64,000 nt of DNA, taken from Micromonospora ureilytica (GTDB lineage Bacteria > Actinomycetota > Actinomycetes > Mycobacteriales > Micromonosporaceae). The notes beneath the pieces are model-generated. The model was not told the origin of the DNA and searched no databases. It was given only the letters and a program-made list of their open reading frames with translations. This document shows, in pieces, positions 51,274 to 60,533 of this stretch; position 1 is the first letter of the stretch, and every line of letters starts with the position of its first letter. The stretch spans positions 2,790,001 to 2,854,000 of the forward strand of contig NZ_JADOTX010000001.1 in assembly GCF_015751765.1 (NCBI RefSeq), read 5' to 3'. The translations under genes and the position numbers were made by a program.

Positions 51274-53319
51274 TCAGGACTTCTCGACCCGGCATTGCTT
51301 GGTCACCGTCTTCGTCGGGTCGCTCTCCGAGGTCGCGGTGAGCTTCACGAAACCGGTGTCCGCGGCGGCGGCGGTGGCGCCCACCGACACCGTGACCGTG
51401 GTGGCCTTGCCGAACTGCGCGGTGGCGAGCTGGTTGGGCAGCCAGGTCCGCCAGCCCTTGCCGGCCACGTCCGCCGACAGGCGGTAGACGTCCGACTTCA
51501 GGTACGCGCTGACGTTCTCCGGGTGCTGCTGCCCGCCGGCCGAGTACGAACCGGTGTTGGTCAACTCGAACGAGCAGGTCACCCCGCGGTTGGTCGGCTT
51601 GCCGCCGCCGGTCACCTCACCCTTGCCCAGCAGCACGCCGTGACTGCTCGGCCCGCCGGTGCCGTCCAGCGAACGCACCGCCACGGTGTAGGAGAGCGAG
51701 CCGGCCGAGTCCCGCTTGAGGTCGATGACGTAGAAGTGCAGCCGGTTGGCCTCGTCGACGTACTCGTACTGGCTGCCGGTGTCGGCGCCGGCGTGGAACA
51801 GCGCGTCGGAGAGCTGCCGGTAGTCACCCATGGTGATCTTCTGCGGGGTGCCGTCCGGCCGATAGAAGTCGATCATGTCGATGTCCTGCGGGTTGGCGTC
51901 CACCACCCACTGAAACGGCGCGCTGTCGGCGTTCTTCGTCTTGCTCAGCAGCACCCCGCTGTCCGGGGTGAAGGAGTCCGCGCCCATCCGGTCGACGACC
52001 TCGACCGTGTAGTTGTTGAAGCTGCCACCGTCGCACAACGGGTCGGTGGTGACACCACACGTCGGCGACAGGTCCTTGTTCAGCGCGATGTTCACGCCGC
52101 TCAGACCCTTCGGGCCGGCGTCGACCGCCCGGGCCGTGACCTGCGCGACCACCATTCCCGAGGAGGCCAGCGACTCCCGCGAGAGCCGCAGCACGTGCTC
52201 CTCACCGAGCAGACCGATCTTGAGCTTGTCCCGCACGGTGTGCAGCGAGCCCATCGAGCCACCGTTGGTCGGCGGGATCTGCCAGCGGGTGTGCGGACCG
52301 CCCGGGCCGTTGAACGACCCGCGCGACATCATGCTCCAGATCCCGGTGTACGCCCTACGCAGCGGCTCGCCGTACGGGTTGTTGTAGTTGTCGCCGATGC
52401 CCAGCAGGTGGGTCAGCTCGTGGGCGTAGACGCCCATGCCGGAGCTCTCCCCCTGCGTCGAGGAACCGCCGCCGGCGTTCGGCCACAGTGTCGCCGCCGC
52501 CTTCCACGAGGTCCAGTCCACGTAGCGGGTCTTCGCCCAGTTCGGCAGGTTGGGGTCCGGCGGGCCCCAGGCGTCCGGCACGTCCTCCTTGTTCTGGAAG
52601 ATCATCTGCCCGAACTCCTGCCAGGTCGACGACTCGTCCTGGCCGGCGCTGAGGATGAACACCAACTCGTACTGGTTGGCGACCTCCTCGCCGACGGCCG
52701 CCCGCCAGGCGCCCAGGCCGTCGGTGCGGATGTTCTTGCCGCACACGTCCCCGCTCGGGCAGGCACCCGGGTTGAACCCGTTGTCCAGCCCGTACTGGTA
52801 GGACTTGGCCGGCATCTGGTACGGCCCGAACCCGGCGAGGTCGACGCCGTAGCGGCCGTTGGAGTCCTGCATCCAGTACTCGTGCAGGGTGTGGCCCTTG
52901 TTGAGGGTGTTCGGGGTGTTCAGGAAGTCCTGGTAGAACTTCGGCACGTCCGCGCGAGGAATGTTTGTCGCGACGGACTGCGGGTTGCCGAAGACCGTCG
53001 AGCGGGCCCGCTGGGAGACGGCGAACGTCTCGTCCGGATAGTCGAGCGCCACCAGGGCGATCTTGAAGTTGCGGACCGAGCCCGAGACGCTCGGGTCGGC
53101 CCAGTTCCTGCCAGGCACGGCCTTGAAGTCGTTCCAGGTCATCGTGTCCGGGTTCTGCCAGACCTGCGGGTCGACGACCTGGAACGGCGCGGCGCCGCCG
53201 GCCGGGTTGGCCGGGGCCGCGGCGGCCTGCGCCGCCCCGGTCGCCACGAGCGTGGTCACCACGGCTGCGGCCAGCACGGCCCGCCTCAGCCGGGTTCGAT
53301 GGGGGGTAACACGGTGCAC
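51274..53319 (-). CDS. Secreted M6-family metalloprotease (immune inhibitor A-like)
   Basis: A 681-residue secreted zinc protease of family M6. The signal peptide lies at about 10-35 (VLAAAVVTTLVATGAAQAAA). The catalytic motif is YAHELTHLLGIGD (HExxH plus third ligand), followed by the Met-turn in GIWSMMSRG. M6 proteases such as InhA degrade host or environmental proteins. A C-terminal domain from about 560 has Ig-like segments (SFELTNTGSYSAGGQQHPEN). The start is the GTG at 53319 with GAGAGGTGG upstream; a longer frame continues upstream without support. It is followed by a strong terminator. Confidence 0.88.
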   Translation of the reverse strand: MHRVTPHRTRLRRAVLAAAVVTTLVATGAAQAAAAPANPAGGAAPFQVVDPQVWQNPDTMTWNDFKAVPGRNWADPSVSGSVRNFKIALVALDYPDETFAVSQRARSTVFGNPQSVATNIPRADVPKFYQDFLNTPNTLNKGHTLHEYWMQDSNGRYGVDLAGFGPYQMPAKSYQYGLDNGFNPGACPSGDVCGKNIRTDGLGAWRAAVGEEVANQYELVFILSAGQDESSTWQEFGQMIFQNKEDVPDAWGPPDPNLPNWAKTRYVDWTSWKAAATLWPNAGGGSSTQGESSGMGVYAHELTHLLGIGDNYNNPYGEPLRRAYTGIWSMMSRGSFNGPGGPHTRWQIPPTNGGSMGSLHTVRDKLKIGLLGEEHVLRLSRESLASSGMVVAQVTARAVDAGPKGLSGVNIALNKDLSPTCGVTTDPLCDGGSFNNYTVEVVDRMGADSFTPDSGVLLSKTKNADSAPFQWVVDANPQDIDMIDFYRPDGTPQKITMGDYRQLSDALFHAGADTGSQYEYVDEANRLHFYVIDLKRDSAGSLSYTVAVRSLDGTGGPSSHGVLLGKGEVTGGGKPTNRGVTCSFELTNTGSYSAGGQQHPENVSAYLKSDVYRLSADVAGKGWRTWLPNQLATAQFGKATTVTVSVGATAAAADTGFVKLTATSESDPTKTVTKQCRVEKS

Positions 53320-53499
53320 GGAACCACCTCTCGTCGGAGGAAAACGCGGCGCCGGCGTCCCGGTGGGGGGTAACGAGGAACACCGGTCAGCAGGCCGCGC
53401 AGCGAAATCTAGGAGTACGGGCCGGTGCCGGTCACCGTGCAGATGTCGGCAGGTGGGCCGGCGACTTCCGACACCTGAAGGACCGGCGCCCACCGGCGA

Positions 53500-54417
53500 T
53501 CAGCCAGGGCCGACCTCGGAAGCCGGTTCGGCCGTTGCCGCGAGGGCCCGCAGCACGTCCCGGCGCACCTGGTCGGCGGTAGGCCCGGACAGGGGTCCGC
53601 ACGGTGGACGGCACCGCCCGCCGAACCGCCCGGCGCACTCCATGGCGAGCTTGACGGCCTGCACGGCTTCCGGCCGGGAGGCCCAGCCGAAGATCGGGTG
53701 CAGCTCGGCGTAGAGCGGCAGCGCCCGGCCCAGATCGCGGGCGACGCACAGCTCGTACAAGCGCACGGCCTGGCGGGGCAGCGCGTTGGGCAGGGTAGCG
53801 ACCCATCCCGCGGCGCCGCACAGCACAAGTTCGAGCACCACGTCGTCGGCGCCGACCAGCACGTCGACGTGCGGGCAGAGGTCCCGCAGGCGATGCAACC
53901 TGCGTACGTCGCCGGTGACCTCCTTGACCGCGACGATCCCGTCGATCTCGGCGACGGTCGCCAGCAGGTCCGGCGTGAGATCCAACCGGGTGTCGTACGG
54001 TTCGTTGTGGGCGACCACCGGCAGGCCGACCGCCGCCACCTCCCGGTAGTGGGCGACCACGTCGGCGGCGCGGGCGGCGGGTCCGTCGGGTGGCCGCGCG
54101 AGCACGCCGTGGGCGCCGGCCTCGGCGGCCTGCTCCGCCCAGCGGCGGGCCTGCCTGCTGCCGTAGCCGCCGACGCCGGGCACCACCGCGCAGCCGGACG
54201 GCGCGGCCTCCACCGTCGCCCTCACCACGGCGGCCCGCTCGTCGTCGGAGAGGGCGCGGTACTCCCCCATCGACACGCACGGTGCGACCCCGTGGCACCC
54301 CTCGGCGGCGAGCCAACTGACGTGTTCCTGGAGCTGGTCGAAGTCGACCGACAGGTCGGCGCGGAACGGCGTGGTGATGGCGACCAGCACGCCCCGCCAG
54401 GGCCTACCAGCTCCCAC
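53500..54417 (-). CDS. Dihydrodipicolinate synthase-family aldolase/lyase, divergent active site
   Basis: A 305-residue TIM-barrel enzyme of the DapA/N-acetylneuraminate lyase superfamily. The Schiff-base lysine is Lys165 in IVAVKEVTGD. The usual GTTGE substrate loop reads PCVSMGEY, and the position of the catalytic Tyr (YNVP in DapA) is His137 in VAHNEPYD. True DapA function is therefore unlikely; a pyruvate- or keto-acid-handling lyase or deaminase is more probable. Divergent from the PucR/CdaR-type regulator, its likely controller. GTG start at 54417. Confidence 0.8.
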   Translation of the reverse strand: MGAGRPWRGVLVAITTPFRADLSVDFDQLQEHVSWLAAEGCHGVAPCVSMGEYRALSDDERAAVVRATVEAAPSGCAVVPGVGGYGSRQARRWAEQAAEAGAHGVLARPPDGPAARAADVVAHYREVAAVGLPVVAHNEPYDTRLDLTPDLLATVAEIDGIVAVKEVTGDVRRLHRLRDLCPHVDVLVGADDVVLELVLCGAAGWVATLPNALPRQAVRLYELCVARDLGRALPLYAELHPIFGWASRPEAVQAVKLAMECAGRFGGRCRPPCGPLSGPTADQVRRDVLRALAATAEPASEVGPG

Positions 54418-54660
54418 TCGACAATCCCCCGCCCGTCATCCCACCCGCACCCGTGCACGCCGACGCTGGCGCGGTCCGTACCGGAACCCTAGGAATGTCT
54501 GTCGCCCCCGGTCTTCGGACAGATGCCGGAACCGTCGCGACGCCGCCCGTCTTTATGTCGTGACTTCGACAGTGGACCTTGCGCGATGCCCCACCCGCAC
54601 CGGAGGGTAAGGACTGGCGGTCGCGCGATCCCTGTCACGCAGCGCAACCAGGGGAGATAT

Positions 54661-55890
54661 ATGCACGGTGAGCTCCAGCGAATCGTCGACGCCGTCGCCG
54701 CCCGGGTGGGGCGACCCGCCCTCATCGAGGACCGGCGACAGCGGGTGGTCGCCTACAGCGAGCACGACGGTCCGATGGACGACGTCCGCCGGACGTCGAT
54801 CCTGCGCCGGCAGACGACGCCGGAGGTGATCGCCTGGTTCCGAGGCATGGGTGTGCTCACGGCGCACGCGCCGGTCCGCACCCCCGCGTGCGCCGAGCTG
54901 GACCTGCTGGCGAGGGTGTGCGTGCCGATCCGGCACGACGACCTGCTGCTCGGGTTCGTCTGGTTCATCGACGCGGACGGTTCGATGACCGACGCCGACA
55001 TCGCCACCGCGACCGGCCCCTTCACCGACCTGTCACTGGCCCTGTACCGGGAGAACCTGCTCGGTGAGCTCGCCTCACAGCGGGAGACCGAAGCTACCCG
55101 CGCCCTCCTGGTGGAGAGCCGGCAGGCGCGCGAGCACGCGGCGCGGGCGCTGCTGGAGGAGGGCGTCGTGGTCGCCGACGGGTCGACGGTCGCCCTGGTC
55201 GCCCAGCTCGTGCCGGCCGCCGGGCGGCAACCCGACGAGGTGGCCCGGATCGCCCTGGAACAAGCCCTGGTCACCACCCGCCGGTGGATCGGAGTACGGG
55301 AGACGCTGCACCTCGTCTGGCACGACCACGGGGTGCTGCTGGTCTGCGGCGACCGGATCGCCGGCCGCCCCTCGCCGGAAGCCTCCGCCGGGCACCTCAC
55401 CGAAGCGCTGGGCACCGCGACCCGGGGGCTGGCCTCGGTGGACCGGACCGTGACCGGGATCGGCCAGCCTCGCGCCGGGCTGTCGAACGCGGTCGAGTCC
55501 TACCAGGAGGCCGCGCAGGCCGCCCGGGTCGGTACGCAACTGCCCGCGCTGGGCCGGGTGGTCTCCTGGGCCGGACTCGGCATCTACCGGGTGCTCTCCC
55601 AACTGGACAGCCAGCACCTCGACGTCGCGGGCGTCCATCCCGGGCTGGAGCGGCTGCTGCGCGACGACGCCCACCAGGTGCTGCTGGAGACCCTGGAGGC
55701 CTACCTCGACCTGGCGGGCAACGCGCACGCCACCGCCGAGAAGCTTCGACTGCACCGGACCACCCTCTACTACCGGCTGCAGCGGGTGGAGCAGCTCGCC
55801 GGGACCGACCTCAAGGACGGCAACGAACGGCTGTGCCTGCACCTGGCCATGAAGCTCGGTCGGCTCAACGGCCACTACCGAGCGGCGTGA
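54661..55890 (+). CDS. PucR/CdaR-family transcription regulator
   Basis: A 409-residue regulator. The N-terminal half has a GAF-like sensory part (VPIRHDDLLLGFVWFIDADG), then a GGDEF-like region, and the C-terminus carries the PucR-type HTH (TLEAYLDLAGNAHATAEKLR followed by HRTTLYYRLQRVEQLAG). Such regulators activate catabolic operons in response to the substrate. It is divergent from the DapA-family lyase gene and about 130 bases upstream of the GH43 gene on the same strand. The ATG at 54661 is preceded by GGGGAGA. Confidence 0.85.
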   Translation: MHGELQRIVDAVAARVGRPALIEDRRQRVVAYSEHDGPMDDVRRTSILRRQTTPEVIAWFRGMGVLTAHAPVRTPACAELDLLARVCVPIRHDDLLLGFVWFIDADGSMTDADIATATGPFTDLSLALYRENLLGELASQRETEATRALLVESRQAREHAARALLEEGVVVADGSTVALVAQLVPAAGRQPDEVARIALEQALVTTRRWIGVRETLHLVWHDHGVLLVCGDRIAGRPSPEASAGHLTEALGTATRGLASVDRTVTGIGQPRAGLSNAVESYQEAAQAARVGTQLPALGRVVSWAGLGIYRVLSQLDSQHLDVAGVHPGLERLLRDDAHQVLLETLEAYLDLAGNAHATAEKLRLHRTTLYYRLQRVEQLAGTDLKDGNERLCLHLAMKLGRLNGHYRAA

Positions 55891-55926
55891 CACCGCTGGC
55901 CAGGCAGGCGCCGTGGTCCCTGGCTG

Positions 55927-55941
55927 CAACGCGCTGCGTTG
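55927..55941. promoter_or_regulatory. Inverted repeat CAACGC-GCT-GCGTTG upstream of the GH43 gene
   Basis: Perfect 6-bp arms around 3 bases, 79 bases upstream of the GH43 start; the right arm overlaps a possible TTGACC -35 element. Candidate operator for the GH43 gene. Confidence 0.5.
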
Positions 55942-56019
55942 ACCCGGCAGCACCCCGTAGTTAGCGTCAACAAGACCCGTCCACTTGAGAAAGAACACCA
56001 CCCCGTCAAGGAGGATCAA

Positions 56020-58989
56020 TTGAGACTGCGACAGCGAAGGCCACGCCGCGGGCTGATTCCGCAGGGTAGAGGTGTCGCGGTCCTGGCACTGGGTGCGCTT
56101 CTTTCGGTCTCGTTCGCGGTGACGCCCGCGCACGCCGCCGGGGATCAGCTCAACGATGGTCTGGTGCATCGCTTCGCCCTCGACGAGACCAGTGGGACGA
56201 CATTGGTCAACTCGGGTAGCGCGGGAGCGGCGGCGAACGCCACGCTCGTGAATCCCGAGAAGGCAGCCTTGACCGGCGAAGGGGTCAGGTTCAACCCCGA
56301 CTCCTACGAGAGCGCCCTCGACGGCGCATACGTGGCGCTGCCGAACGACATTACCGCCGGCATGTCCAACCTCACCGTCGACTATGACGTGTGGGTCGAC
56401 CCGGCGAACGTCGGCGAGCACCAGATGTGGAGTCTTGGCCGCAAGTCCGGCTCGTGCGACGTCGACACCGGCGCCGAGGGCTCCATCTTCGCGTCGAACA
56501 CCCAACGGTTCCGCGTCGCTGTGGGTCCGGCGAACCTCCAGCAGAACCGGGTCCGCATGCTTGAGGGAGCGTGGACTCATGTCACCTACACCCAGTCACT
56601 GAACCCGAACGGAACGAGCTGGACCGGCAGCCTCTACCTCGACGGCGTGCTGCACGCGACGTCGACGAACCTGACCACGGCGCCGTCGGTGAACGCTGCG
56701 GGGACCAACTGCAACTTCCTCGGTCGCTCGCAGACGTCGGGCCACTACTCGTTCCGCGGAACATTGCGGGACTTCCGCGTGTACGACCGGGCAGTGAGTC
56801 TCGACGAGACAGTCCTCCTGGCAGAGAAGACTGTCTCCGACGGCGTACGCGCCGACGCCGCGGCCATCGACCTCGGCCTGACCAGTGCGGTCGTACGAGA
56901 TGTCGTTCTGCCCAAGGTGGGTTCCGTGGCGGGCTCGGCCATCACCTGGAGTAGTTCGGACCCGTCGGTCGTCGAGGTCTACACCCCGCCGGCCCTCGCC
57001 AGCGCACGCAAGGTTGCGGTGACCGGCAGGATCACCCGGCCCGCGCAGGGGCAGCCCGACGCGACAGTCATGCTCACGGCGACTGTCCGCAAGGGTGCCG
57101 AGGAGGTCACCACCCGGGAGATCCCCGTTGTGGTGAAGGCCGAGTTCGACGATGCGCAGGCGGTCGACCGTGACGCCTTCGACCTGACCCTGGACGCCAC
57201 CGACGACGTACGCGGAAACCTCGACCTCGCTGCGAAGGGCGAGTTCGGATCCACGATCACCTGGAAATCGACCACCGGCCTCGTCACCCCGACGGGTGAG
57301 GTCAGCCGCCCGGCCTTCGGCCATAAGGATGTTGCCGCCACCCTGACGGCGACCATCACCAAGGGTACGGCCTCGCGGAAGAAGTCGTTCCCGGTGACCA
57401 TCACCGCCATGCCACGTTCCGAGGATCACGAGCGGTACTTCATGGGGTACTTCAAGGGCGAGGGAATTGCCGACGGCGAGCAGATCATGTTCGCCACATC
57501 CAACGGAAACACCGCTCTGGACTGGACCGGTCTGACCGGAGGTCGGCCGTCACTCATCTCCCAACTGGGCGACCAGGGGCTTCGGGACCCGCACATCGTC
57601 CGCTCACCCGACGGCGACACGTTCTACATGATCGCCACGGACCTGAACTGGTACGACCAGGGTGGATACGCCATCAACGACACCCAACACATCGAGGTGT
57701 TCGAGTCGCACGATCTTGTGAACTGGACCCCTCAGCGGCACGTGAAGATCGCGCCCGACAACGCGGGCAACGCCTTCGCACCAGAGTCGCTATGGGTCGA
57801 GGAGATCGGCGCCTACGTCGTGTTCTGGGCCCAGTCGCTGTGGAGCGACCCGGTGACCCGCACCGGTCAGGGGAACGCGCAGATGTGGTACGCCACAACG
57901 CGGGACTTTCAGACGTTCTCCGCTCCCCAGGTCTGGCAGAACCCGGCCCCGCTGTCGCGGATCGACACGACCGCGATCCGGGTCGGTGACCACTACTACC
58001 GGGTGACCAAGAACGAGGCCGGCAACCAGGGCTCGGACATCTTCTCGGAGAAGCACACCGACTTCCTGGACAGCAACATCAACAACTGGACGTTGGTCGC
58101 GCCGGCTCTGGGGCGCACGACATGGGTCGCCAACCAGGGGTACGAGGGACCGGTCATCTTCAAGGCCAACCCCGGTGACACCTCCTGCCCCGGCCAGTTC
58201 TACCTCTGGGGCGACCGGTACACGAACGGTGGGGGATACCAGGCCGCGTGCCACGAGAACATCGAGGCTCCGACGTGGAACGCCAAGGCGATCACGATGA
58301 CCAACGCGGGTGTCGTCCGTCCGCGTCACGGCACCGTGATCCCGCTGACCATCCGCGAGTGGAACGACATCCGCGGGAACCCGAACAGCGACGTCACGAC
58401 CACCACCGAGGTGGCCGTCGAGCCCTACGCGAGCGGGGCCCCGACGACCAGTGCCACCGTGACAGTCACGGCAGCTGACGGGTTCGAGACCGGCGGTCAG
58501 GTGCGGTTCAGCATCGGCTCGTGGTCGAAGCTCGTCCACCTGAGCGACGGCAAGGCCACCGTCACGTTGCCGACGGGTCTGCCCGCCGGTGCCCGGACGG
58601 TGAAGGCCGAGTACCTCGGCTTCGACTACCTGAAGGCGTCGGAAGGTACGGCGTCGTTCGAGGTGCCCTCGGGCCCGGCCGCCGTCAAGGTCCAGGCGAA
58701 GGCCAAGCCGGCGTCGGTTGTGCGCGGGGACACGTTCAGGTTGAACGTGACTGTTGGGCCGGCGGGCAGGCCGAAGCCGCACGCTCCGACCCCGACCGGC
58801 GAGGTCACCGTCACCTTCGGCGGCACGGTGCAAGTCGTGCCACTGGCGGCCGGTAAGGCCATCGTCGAACTGCAAACCGCCGATCTGCAGCCCGGGGCCT
58901 ACCAGGTCCACGTTGCCTACTCCGGCAACCCGACCTACCAGCCCCACGCCGCCACCTACCAGAAGTTGACGGTGCGGAAGCCAGCATAG
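56020..58989 (+). CDS. Large secreted GH43-family glycosidase with LamG and Ig-like domains
   Basis: A 989-residue secreted enzyme starting at a TTG with AAGGAGG 5 nt upstream. After a signal peptide (about 17-40) come a LamG-like concanavalin domain (about 45-260, LVHRFALDETSGT to LRDFRVYDRAV) and two Ig-like strands-rich modules (about 280-445). A five-bladed propeller of the GH43 type follows (about 450-760, with DQGLRDPHIVRSPDGDTFY, FAPESLWVEEIGAYVVFWA and YEGPVIFKANPGD). Two further Ig-like domains finish the protein. GH43 enzymes cut arabinan, xylan side chains or galactan; the subfamily cannot be fixed here. A strong hairpin follows the stop. Confidence 0.85.
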   Translation: MRLRQRRPRRGLIPQGRGVAVLALGALLSVSFAVTPAHAAGDQLNDGLVHRFALDETSGTTLVNSGSAGAAANATLVNPEKAALTGEGVRFNPDSYESALDGAYVALPNDITAGMSNLTVDYDVWVDPANVGEHQMWSLGRKSGSCDVDTGAEGSIFASNTQRFRVAVGPANLQQNRVRMLEGAWTHVTYTQSLNPNGTSWTGSLYLDGVLHATSTNLTTAPSVNAAGTNCNFLGRSQTSGHYSFRGTLRDFRVYDRAVSLDETVLLAEKTVSDGVRADAAAIDLGLTSAVVRDVVLPKVGSVAGSAITWSSSDPSVVEVYTPPALASARKVAVTGRITRPAQGQPDATVMLTATVRKGAEEVTTREIPVVVKAEFDDAQAVDRDAFDLTLDATDDVRGNLDLAAKGEFGSTITWKSTTGLVTPTGEVSRPAFGHKDVAATLTATITKGTASRKKSFPVTITAMPRSEDHERYFMGYFKGEGIADGEQIMFATSNGNTALDWTGLTGGRPSLISQLGDQGLRDPHIVRSPDGDTFYMIATDLNWYDQGGYAINDTQHIEVFESHDLVNWTPQRHVKIAPDNAGNAFAPESLWVEEIGAYVVFWAQSLWSDPVTRTGQGNAQMWYATTRDFQTFSAPQVWQNPAPLSRIDTTAIRVGDHYYRVTKNEAGNQGSDIFSEKHTDFLDSNINNWTLVAPALGRTTWVANQGYEGPVIFKANPGDTSCPGQFYLWGDRYTNGGGYQAACHENIEAPTWNAKAITMTNAGVVRPRHGTVIPLTIREWNDIRGNPNSDVTTTTEVAVEPYASGAPTTSATVTVTAADGFETGGQVRFSIGSWSKLVHLSDGKATVTLPTGLPAGARTVKAEYLGFDYLKASEGTASFEVPSGPAAVKVQAKAKPASVVRGDTFRLNVTVGPAGRPKPHAPTPTGEVTVTFGGTVQVVPLAAGKAIVELQTADLQPGAYQVHVAYSGNPTYQPHAATYQKLTVRKPA

Positions 58990-59024
58990 GCACCCCGAGG
59001 CGTGCTGAGACTCGCCACAAGGAG

Positions 59025-59056
59025 GAGCGGGCGAGATCTAATGATCTCGCCCGCTC
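59025..59056. terminator. Stem-loop between convergent GH43 and DUF1772 genes
   Basis: Perfect 14-bp stem (59025-59038 with 59043-59056) with a TAAT loop, 35 bases after the GH43 stop and 16 bases before the facing stop. Confidence 0.8.
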
Positions 59057-59072
59057 GCTACTGCACGGCACG

Positions 59073-59576
59073 TCATCGGGACGTGCCCGCGAGGTAGACC
59101 CCGAGACCAGCCAGCAACAGGCTGATCAGGCTGGCACCGGCGCGTACCGAGTTCCACCACGTCCAGGCGGACGAGTAGGAAGCCCACACCCGGGTCGCCT
59201 CCGCAGGATCGGCCGGCACGCCGGTGGCGTCGAGCGTCTCGTTCATCGGCACGTTGACGAGCACCGTAGGGATGAACGCGCCCACCAGGTACACCCCTGC
59301 GGCCACCAGGAACAGCACACCCGCCGACCGCCTCCCGAGGATCAACAGGAACACACCGGTCACCGTGGCGGCGACGAGCGGGCCGAAGAACGTGACGAAG
59401 AACAGCGGATTCTGAATCCTCTGGTTGATGCTCGTCATGGCCCGGATCGCGGTGCCGGCGTCGGCGGCGTTCAGACCGGGCATCACCGCCACCGAAAAGG
59501 CGTAGTAGACGCCGGTGATCGCACCCGTCACCACCAGGGTCACCGCCGCCGACCAGGCAGCCAGGTTGGCGTTCAT
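59073..59576 (-). CDS. DUF1772 family membrane protein (anthrone oxygenase-like)
   Basis: A 167-residue protein with four membrane helices and the DUF1772 pattern (YYAFSVAVMPGLNAADAGTA, FFGPLVAATVTGVFLLI, NVPMNETLDAT). The family includes fungal anthrone oxygenases, but most bacterial members are uncharacterised. Its start overlaps the stop of the NmrA-like gene by 4 bases, so the two form one unit. The unit is divergent from the AraC gene at 60534. Confidence 0.85.
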   Translation of the reverse strand: MNANLAAWSAAVTLVVTGAITGVYYAFSVAVMPGLNAADAGTAIRAMTSINQRIQNPLFFVTFFGPLVAATVTGVFLLILGRRSAGVLFLVAAGVYLVGAFIPTVLVNVPMNETLDATGVPADPAEATRVWASYSSAWTWWNSVRAGASLISLLLAGLGVYLAGTSR

Positions 59577-60430
59577 GCCCAGTCTCCATCAGATGACGTG
59601 TCCCATGCACCAGCGGCGGCGGCTTCCCGGGCATAGTCGGTGAAGTCGCGCGGCATGCGGCCCAGCGCCCGTTGCACACCATCGGCGAGCTGCGCATTGC
59701 GGCCGTCCAACACCTTGCCGAACAGCTCGGTCAGCACCGCCGCGAGCTCCGCCGGCACGTCGTACCCGGCCAGCACGGCGGCGTACTCCTCGGGCGATAC
59801 CGATCGGTAGCGGATCTTCCGCCCGAGCGCGTTGCCGATCTCCGAGGTCGCCTCGGCGAAGGTGAGAAGCCGCGGGCCGGTCACCTCGTAGAGCTGCCCC
59901 GCGTGCCCATCGTCGGTCAGCGCCGCGACCACGATGTCGGCGATGTCGAGGGCGTCGACGAACGGCTCCGGCACGTTCCCGGCCGGGAGGATGACCTCGC
60001 CGCCGCGTATCGATTCGGTCAGGAAGTCCTCGCTGAAGTTCTGACTGAACCAGCTCGCCCGCACTATCGTCCAGGCCACTCCGGAGTCCTGGACCACCCG
60101 CTCGCTGAGTTTGGCCTCCTCCTCGCCCCGGCCGGAAAGCAGAACCAAGCGATCGATCCCGCCGGACACCGCCTGTTCGGTGAACGAGCGGATCGTCGCG
60201 AGGGCGTCCGGCGCGACCAGGTCCGGGTAGTACACCAGGTAGACCGACGAAACCCCGTCCAGTACGGGTGCCCAGGTGCGCTGGTCGGTCCAGTCGAACG
60301 GCGGCTCGCCGGAGCGGGAGCCGACCCGTACCGGCCGGTTGAGTTTGGACAGCCGGTCCACCACCCGGCGGCCGGTCTTGCCGGTGCCGCCCAGTACGAG
60401 GATTGGCTGCTCATCAACGGTCTTCGTCAT
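59573..60430 (-). CDS. NmrA-like NAD(P)-binding protein
   Basis: A 285-residue Rossmann protein with ILVLGGTGKTGRRVVDRL at the start and atypical SDR features (no Tyr-x3-Lys site), as in NmrA-like redox sensors and some quinone or nucleotide-sugar reductases. Segments TIVRASWFSQNFSEDFLTES and EVTGPRLLTFAEA are typical. Coupled to the DUF1772 membrane protein and divergent from an AraC regulator, which probably controls the pair. Substrate unknown. Confidence 0.83.
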   Translation of the reverse strand: MTKTVDEQPILVLGGTGKTGRRVVDRLSKLNRPVRVGSRSGEPPFDWTDQRTWAPVLDGVSSVYLVYYPDLVAPDALATIRSFTEQAVSGGIDRLVLLSGRGEEEAKLSERVVQDSGVAWTIVRASWFSQNFSEDFLTESIRGGEVILPAGNVPEPFVDALDIADIVVAALTDDGHAGQLYEVTGPRLLTFAEATSEIGNALGRKIRYRSVSPEEYAAVLAGYDVPAELAAVLTELFGKVLDGRNAQLADGVQRALGRMPRDFTDYAREAAAAGAWDTSSDGDWA

Positions 60431-60533
60431 GCCGACCAGTCAAGTCGAGGGCGAGCACACCGGGAATGGGCGAGACTCTCGATCGCATGTCCCGGCGTCT
60501 CGACCGCCCACGTCACGGGGCTAACCTGAGCGC

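Noticed and set aside
50890..53373. 827-codon plus-strand frame opposite the M6 protease
   Set aside because: Antisense shadow, repetitive Arg/Val/Gly sequence.
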